Source: Fistularia commersonii
Taxonomy: Eukaryota; Chordata; Actinopteri; Syngnathiformes; Fistulariidae
Assembly: GCA_037954325.1 (NCBI GenBank)
Contig: JBBMNZ010000007.1
Coordinates: 14,051,001-14,115,000, forward strand
DNA: 64,000 nt
Direction of reading: 5' to 3'
Made by a program: the position numbers and the translations under genes. Numbering within the stretch: position 1 is the first letter of the stretch; the number at the start of each line of letters is the position of its first letter. The notes under the pieces are model-generated. The model was not told where the DNA came from, made no database searches, and saw nothing but the letters and a program-made list of their open reading frames with translations. Of the stretch, positions 38,301 to 47,150 are shown one piece after another.

Positions 38301-41300
38301 ACCACACACCCACACCCATCACTGTCAGAGCTATTACAGCTACACTCAATACATGGACATAAGTCAATGCAGAGCCTGGCTCAGGTTCTCCTGATCAACC
38401 CAAATGAGATAATGCATGTTTTATCTCCATGATGGCCATTAACTCAGTGGAAGCTATTTGTGTGTTATTTCAGGTGTGTTATGTCATATTCATGGGATCC
38501 AATGCCTGGAAACCTACTACACTTGAGACGTCCAAATGATATATGGGGATGCAGTGATGGAGCCTGAATGGCTGTTAAGGATTGTAGCATTGTAGTTGAT
38601 ATTTCAAACTCGGGTACAGGGATTAAGGAATGATGTCTGCCAGTGACAGATCAATACAAAGATAAGTGTACAAATATGTTTACAGTGTGATTTTCTTACG
38701 CCCCCAGAATTTGAATGTCATTATGTTATTACCGAGAATGTGGTTCAGGTTATCGCTGAGAAGATAGGAATTATTCCTGTTTAGCATAAGCTGACTGATG
38801 CACCAAACTTAGCAAGGACGGGTTTTTTGATTGTGTTTGTCCCCAGTGACTGTATTGTGCATTTGTCATGTTCCATGTAATCAACTCCTATGCTGGCTAA
38901 GGAATTCCATCGTGAAGCAGAAAAAAAGACTGCCGTAACCACACGCCCTTTTACATCAGGCTCCATTAACCCCTCATCAGGCCAAGCGTTTGTCCAGAGA
39001 CCCCACGGGGCTGCAGGCTCCAGAGGACAGTTAATCCAGTTGATGCGGGGAGTCGGGGGGGAGGATTGGAGGGTGTGAGGGGAGGCGGCGGATAGGAGAT
39101 GATCTGCAGGGAACAATCCGAGCACTTGAGATACACTGTGTGGGTGTGCTTCCCAGCAAGCAGAGAGAGGGAAGAGAATTATCAGCCACTGAATTATATG
39201 CATGATGCATGTAATGCTTGCATTCTCACACATCTCCCCATACCGTGCTCCAACTGTTTCATCTACTGTAACACAAGTAAACCTAATATTCCCCATCTAT
39301 CTTTAATCACACATGGATGTATATTCACTAATGGAACGTTCCTCGGCGACTCTACCTCAAGTTTGGAGCTGTTTGCGGGTTTAACCTATGCACATGGCGA
39401 CAGCCTCTCGGTCAGAGAGGCAGTGCCATCTGGTGGAGGACTCCGATGCTGTTGTTGTTCTTAATCATATTAGCATTTCTCACCATATACTGCTGTCTGT
39501 TTCCCTTCATAGGTCAAACATCCCCTGTGAAGAGTCTAAAGCCTGTGAGTAAAAACCTTTATCCTTTATCCTAACTATTGTTTCCCCTTGAGGAATTATC
39601 CCTCAATTTAATTCCAAAGCGTTTTGTCCTTGAGCTTTACCAGTAAGCCTCTGTTGCATCAAATTAAATGATGGAAATAAATTTGAATATTGATTACATT
39701 TCTGAGCGCCTCCTTTTGTTTGCTCTAGAAAATGGTCTTAATTACTTCCTTTCAAAATTCATATTCTTAGGGCTATTGTCAGGGGATTGCAATGGTAATG
39801 AAGCATGGATGAGCCTCTTTAGATATGGTGGTAATATTAATACAGCAGTTTTAGATAAAGAAGTTGCCCTTTCCAAGACCTGTCACAGCTGCAGGAAGAT
39901 CTTTGATTTTTCATATGGCACATTCAAATCCCATAGTTTAGCCCTCAAAATAATAAGAGCGATATGAAGGGAAAACAGACCGTGTTTAATGAATGAGGGC
40001 ATATGAAGTCACCTTCATTGCAGTTGGCAGTTTATCACCATTAGGCTTAGCCACTCGTCTTGGATAATGAGCTGTGAGAATTGGCCATAGAATGTTTGAT
40101 GTCCTTCAAAGAAGATCACTAAAAGATGTATGATGTAGTTTAAGTAAAAAGAGTAACCATTTTAATCTCTCTTCTAACATAAAGACACTCGAAGCAAAGC
40201 AAAATGTGCTGTTTACAACTGATGTTATCGTTCCAGAGACAGGAAATGACAGGCAGCACCGAGACTTTGGATGCCATTGCCGACTCAGCCCCTCAAGCCC
40301 TACCTTACCACTCCAACACGAGCACCCTGCGCTCTGCTGATTCCCCAAAACGAGATGCCACAGAGATGTACCTGAAATCCAAAGCCTTGCTGGATAGCAG
40401 ACGTAAGTGGAAACCAAAAGTCTGGCATTGTTTGTTAACCCTTTAACAAATGCAGCTTGAAACCCCGATTGCTCACAGAGTACTCTTTGTCTTACAGAGC
40501 CTCACACCAAAGACATTGATGTTTTTCTAAAGAGAGACATTGAAACAGGCTTCGGTTTTCGTGTCCTGGGAGGAGAAGGTCCGCAGCAGCCAGTAAGTTA
40601 ATAGAACACAACCAGAGAAAAAAATAGCCAATATCTCTTCAGTGACCTGAAATGGTTTGGGAAATTATTTCAAGATTCTCCTGTTTTCCTGTCTGAGGCC
40701 TGAAAAGGCATAATTCCTGAAAGTTGTCATAAATGATATTCAAATTGTTAGTTTCTAAAAGTATTTGAATAACTCCAAAAAATGTATATTAGTTGGCCCT
40801 TAACAGTGTTTATAATTTGCATTACTTTGATACTGACACCCTGTCAGAATGTCTTTCCCCAGGTGTACATAGGGGCTATAGTGCCCAATGGAGCAGCAGA
40901 GAAAGATGGCCGTCTGAGAGCAGGGGATGAACTCATCGGCATAGATGGAGTAATGGTCAAAGGCCGTTCACACAAGCAGGTTCTGGACCTCATGACCAAT
41001 GCAGCGCGCAATGGCCAAGTGATGCTGACTGTACGCAGGAAGGTCATCTACAGAGGTAAATAACCAGCAAAGTTGAAACCTCATCCAAAGCTTCCGCCCG
41101 CCCCCAAACCTCTGACACATCAACCGATTGTTAAATTCAATGATGAAGTTGGAAAAATGCATTCAAGCAGACAAACAAATAAAGGCGGAGTTGTGTGATT
41201 TTTACAGCCAGATTTAGAAAATTAAGTCCAGGCTTTGCATGGACTTTGTAACTATTTGTTCAACTACTAAGGCAGTTTGCTCTTTGCAGCAACCTTCATC

Positions 41301-44300
41301 ATCATGTTTCATAAAAATGTACCTCTTCCTTGCAACAATGTGTTTTTACCATGTCAAGTGAACATACAAGGAATGATTTTTTTAAATTTAGATTTATCAG
41401 CCCTTGTCCTAATATATGCTAATTTTGTTCAATTTGCGCAGTAGTTGGCGCCTCCACTTCGAGGACCTTGAAGGACCCTGGTTCAATTCCCACAGGGGAC
41501 CTTTCTGTGTGGAGTTTGCATGCTCTTGCATGTTGCATGTTGCTCTTGGTTCTCAAATTTCCTCCCACAGTCTAAAAACATGCCAAAGGGTTAATTGCAA
41601 AAAAAACTTGAAAATCCTGTGAATGTTGTGAATCTTTATTTGTCTCTATGTGTGGCCCTGCGATCAACTGGCGACCGACTGATCCAGGGTGAAACCCGCC
41701 TCTCACCGAGTGACAGCTTAGATAGGTTCCAGTATCCCAGCAATCCCAACTTCAGGATAAGCGATAGATAATGAATGACTGAACTTTTTAAATTTAGATT
41801 AGTCTGCCCTAGTCCTAAGGGGGCAGCATGGCACAGGAGTCAGAGCGCTCGTCTTTGTCACCGAACATGCCTGGTTTGATTCCCAGCTCCTTTAGTGTGT
41901 CGAAGTGTTGTTGAGCAAGACACTGAACCCCTAACTGCTCCCTTGCCACTGGTAGACAGCAGCTTACTGGTCATGGTTCATCCATGATGGGTTAATTACA
42001 GAGAATGAATTTCCCCACTGAGATTAGTAAAGGTTGAATTAAAATTATTAGTCTTCAAGCAGCTTCAGACTGCTCAGTGAGTGCAAACATGCAAACACAC
42101 ACATACACACTCACACACACACACGGACCAAAATATCTATTCCTATCAGATTTGACAGAGGAAGAGGCTCAGGAAATGGCTCCCGTGCTGGTGAACGGTT
42201 CTCCCAAACTACCTCGCCTACCAATGCCCAGCGCTCTGGACCACGAGTCTTTTGATATCACACTCCACCGCAAGGACAGCGAAGGCTTCGGCTTCGTCAT
42301 CCTCACCTCCAAGAGCAAACCGCCACATGGAGGTGAGAGCCGAGTCTGCCACAGTCTATATTTAAAGTCAAAAATATGTTTTCACTCGTGTTCCTCCTCT
42401 TGAATTGCTTGAGATTTACTGTAAACGGGGAAAAACGGGAAAAAAAACAACTTGTGTGCAGATTGTGACACAAGGAGACTGTTTTCACAGTTACTGAGGC
42501 AGATTGGAAAAGATGATTTGTAGAACCACAAATAATTCGGAAACCAAACCAAAGTACACCTTCCTCTTTGCCATAAATATTGTTGAGAGTATTTCCATTT
42601 TGTTGTCTATTTCTAATGAAGAGGCGTCAAAGCGTTGAATAGTTAAATAATCATCAGTTCCATGAAAGTAATTTTAAAATCTGCCTTAATTAGCCTCCCA
42701 ATTTGTCAGATTTTGAAAGAAATAATTCCCCAAAAACTTAAAAATCAGCTCTTGCAGACAAAGCATTTACTCCGATCGTTATTAATTCAAGCTGCAAAAT
42801 TTAAAAAAAAAAAAAAAAAAATTTGAATATTTGTGAAAACACCATCAAGGATGCTTTCACATTAAAATACAATTCCGATTAAAATGCTGCTCATGGTACA
42901 GTCAAGCTCTCTTTGTGATATCTTCTCTAATGACCCACACCTGCTCCCATCCAGCTGCCATGAAGGAGTTAAAGTATCTGCCTCTGGGTTTTCAAATCAA
43001 TCTTTGACATATCAACGGATTTCATATCCGCTTTTTCAGTTATTCCGCACAAAATCGGACGAATCATCGAAGGCAGTCCTACCGACCGCTGCGGGCTCCT
43101 GCACGTCGGGGATCGCATCTCGGCCGTCAACGGTCGCTCCATCATTGAGCTCTCGCACAATGACATCGTCCAACTGATCAAAGATGCCGGCAACGTCGTC
43201 ACCCTGACTGTGGTTCCTGAGGACGGTGAGTGTGTGCTTGCTTGATGAACATCTACTCAATGAAAGTGCATAATTCAACTAAGTGGATGCCTTCAGATGG
43301 GAAGTGGCTGTACTGCAAGTTTAAGAAATCAAAAGTGTGATGAGAAAATTAATATTTTAATATCATATTTTAATATGATAAAAAGTATTTCATTTGAAAA
43401 AAAAACATGGTTCTCTATAAAAAAAAAACAATCTCCCATAATTTTGTCACTTGATAAGTAGATTTGCAGAGGTTTACCCAACACATTAAATATGTCATCA
43501 AAAGTTTTTCTAGCGTATCAAGACCTTTTACTTGTCTGGATATATTTTAGAATACAAGGGTCCTCCATCCGGAGCCAGCTCGGCCAAACAGAGTCCAGCT
43601 CTCCAACACCGAGCTGTCAGCCAAAGATCAGCGCTACACGATGAGCGGTAAGGATCTGCAACTATTTTGGGACTGCCAGTTATAATTCAAAGAACACTGC
43701 CTGGTATTTTCTTCTTGTTGCCTATTGTGCAAAACAGACATCAAGATCATTACAGTCAGAATTTCGGGTATGCTATTTATTTCTTGAATATAATGGAAAT
43801 GGATGGCACCCCCCCCCGCCCCCAGAAAATGAAAAGATATTTCTTCTTTCAGACTGGCAGACTTTGATGTTTGATATGAGTTTTGTCTGAGTTTCATCTG
43901 TTTTATTTTCAAACTGAGCTGAATTAAAAATATTTCAAAGTTAAACATCTCTTTAAAGGCAACTAAAGAACAGAGAGAGTTGTCATACATCTCAAAACAT
44001 CAAGGTCTCAAGCCAAAACAATATAGATGAATGAATAGCAGACAAGAGGAAAAATAGATTTGTTTGTGTTCTAGCTTAAAATCTAATTTTTGTTTCCAAA
44101 GCTGTACATCTTAATGTAATATTATCCTATATGTCTTGGGCAGAACCAGGGATATTACATCATTTCTAATTTATCTGTTTGTCACTGCAAAAATTTCCTT
44201 TAACCATTTGAAACCATAATGCTGTTCACAGCTTGTAATATAATGTATGTAAAAAATCTGATTCATTTTTAATATCCTATTCAATTTCAAGTGAATATTA

Positions 44301-47072
44301 ATGTGCTTTTCTATCGTCCCTCGGTTGTCTCACTTCAGAGTGTCAACCCGAACACATTTTACAGCAAAATGTGGCGTGACGGTAAAAATGTAGCTCAAAA
44401 CAAAAGATTGCGCCATCTTTTACATTTAGTTTCCCCAGAGGAGAAAAGATGTTGGAGACAAGAAAAGCAACAAGGCGGTTAAGCACAGTTCTTAATATAA
44501 CATTCTTATAATGGCACTGAAACTGTGATGGAACTGTCTTCCCCGTGATCCTAATTAATCTGCAAACACACTCGATAATTAGGCTCAAAATGAAGCTGCT
44601 CGCGCAAAGCATTTGACCTTGAATCTTAAAGCCACAAGCTGCTTCCAATAAAAAACACTGCGGTAATAAAGAGAAAATTAATCAAATCTACACCTTAGAA
44701 TAGATTACCACCCACTCAGACAGGACAAATGTTAACAAGCAGCTATCACCAACCCCTGAATATGACCTCAAGGACTTCCAGCTTGCTTTTTACCTTGTAT
44801 AATGAAAAACACATGGTTTGTTACAGTTATAACCTGGACTTGGAAGAGAAAAAGGATGGAACCAACTGGTCTGACCACAAAACGCTTTCACTTGAGAAGG
44901 GAAAATTGTGTGTGACTGGACCCAACCAGGTAAAAAGAATTTAATTCAATTTAATCCATCAATGGTGCAAAGACCTCCCATAAGGCATTAGTAGCTGCCA
45001 CCTTCACTTTTTGCCAGAGCAAAGACTATATGAGTAGAAATACAAATATAGTATGGCATATATGCAGAACCTATCCTATAGAAATTGAGGAAAAAAAGAG
45101 ACGTGGGAATTTTTTTTTTTTAGAATATTTTCTGTCAAATAGACAGTTCTTCAATTTTAAAGCAAAATCAAACCGGCGTGATACGATTAGAAAAAAATAA
45201 AGATTAAAAAAAACGTGCTTTGGTGTCATCTTACGCATGAAGTCCTGCTCATGTGTTTGTCAAGCTAATGAGAGATTTCTCTCTATTTGTGGCAAAGGGA
45301 TGTCTGACTGTGGAGTTAGAAAGGGGCCCCAGGGGCTTTGGCTTCAGTCTCCGTGGGGGAACCGAGTACAACATGGGCCTGTACATCCTGAGACTGGCCG
45401 AGGATGGACCCGCTCTACTGGACGGAAGGATCCATGTGAGTGATTCTTCTATTTTTGGTTGTTTTAGGTCACTTGACATGGGGAAGATAATCTTTTCCTT
45501 GATAAGATTTTATCTGATGTTCCCTTCGCTGACCAGCAGGTTGATACACATTCCAAAGGTCTATGACTCTGCCAATGGAGACTGAATTATTGATAGTTTG
45601 CAGCGAGAAAGTGGTGAGCAGAGACACAATAACTGATTATTCTAAAGAGGAAAAAGATTCGGAGCCCCATGGAAACAATGCATCTTCTAAATTTTGGGGG
45701 GCCCTTATCAATAGTGTTTGCACGTTGGGGATTTGTTTTTTTTTTTACTTTATTTTGACCATTTCTAATCTGAACAAATGCATGTTTTAAAATATATATT
45801 TTTTTGGTAGAACAGAAACAGGCACCCCCTACAAGCCTACAACTGACCAGGTTTCAGTGGAGGTCTTTGAAATTCAGTGCTGTAACCCAGTCTGCGAAAC
45901 CTTATTAGAAGTGTTCTACTTTAATTACTTTTTTTTTTTTTTTCCTTGTTTTGGTCATTGCCTTTCAATCAGTTAGTCGAGGAACAATTCAAATCATGCA
46001 GAAATTATTACAGAACAATATATTTGCAATGTGTTTATTCCAGTGACCATTGGTGAGCCAGTTGCTCCATAAAGCTATGTGTGCGCAGTTAATATCCCGG
46101 AAATCCAATTAGAACTCTAATTACCCCTCAGGCAAAGCGCTCTATATACAACTATGCATACATCTGTACATAGAGCGCTTTGCCTACATAGTATGCTATA
46201 TACAAGGCTTTTAGGATTTATTTATCTATTCATTCAGATCATTTTGTATGGACAGGCCAACTGCCAATATTGAGAAATTGATGGCCTCATTAATCCCCCC
46301 CCCACAAAAAATGTTGATTTCATTAACAACACATTTCTCATTTCTGCACGCACACATTAGATTTGCAAATACAAAGTAAGCAACTACTATGCAAATTGTT
46401 ACATTGCTGAATCAAATTTACATTACTTACTACAGTTTGTGAAGTAAGCTGAAGAGTAAAGACTAAAATCTCCTGCATTGTGTCTTTGATAGTATTAAAT
46501 GTTTCATTAAATGCCCCGTAAAGCTTTCATTTTTGTTCTCGATTGTTGATTGTTTACACCAGTTACTTATGTTTAGTCCTTATCCATAACCTCAACTGTT
46601 TTTTATGTATTGGACTATTAAGATACTGCTTTTGTATTGTTTATCATCCGGTCTCTGCCTTTTTTCCAGTCTCATTGAGAGTGATATGAAATTGCAACCC
46701 TTTTTGCAAAGGTTTCGGTAAAAAAATATTCCCCACATAGAGTTGTAATTAGCACATTTTCATTTGGATGAGAGAGCAGAGAGTATGGGGAAGGTTAGAA
46801 GAAGAGCAAAATCTCCTCACGGGAAGCATTCTTCTGTGATCTCTGGGCATGACTTTGCCAATCTGAGGATGGAGACGAGTGTCAACACTGATTACAAACT
46901 GACATGTTTACACGCGCTATCGGGTGTTATTTTGTTGCCTCCAATGATAGAGGCCACCTCTAGGGTATTACAAGGCTGTTTATATGAGACATACATTCTA
47001 CAGTCTTTGATTAGCAGGTGTTCATGTTGTTGTGGAGCATCCTTAAGTTTGATTGCAAGTGGGTTACTGAGT

Positions 47073-47150
<78 letters not shown>

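Larger units (their letters stand above)
41056..42158 (+). other. magi3: magi3 intron, 1.1 kb, filled by SINE-like repeats
   Basis: Contains two different SINE-like repeats (about 41430-41770 and 41819-42045), a 35-nt direct repeat flanking the first, and a CA-rich tract (42093-42124) just before the acceptor of the PDZ4 exon. Confidence 0.85.

Noticed and set aside
38781..39296. 171-codon open frame on the minus strand
   Set aside because: Lies inside an intron, has no recognisable domain, no coding-like composition and no splice or promoter context. Treated as chance.
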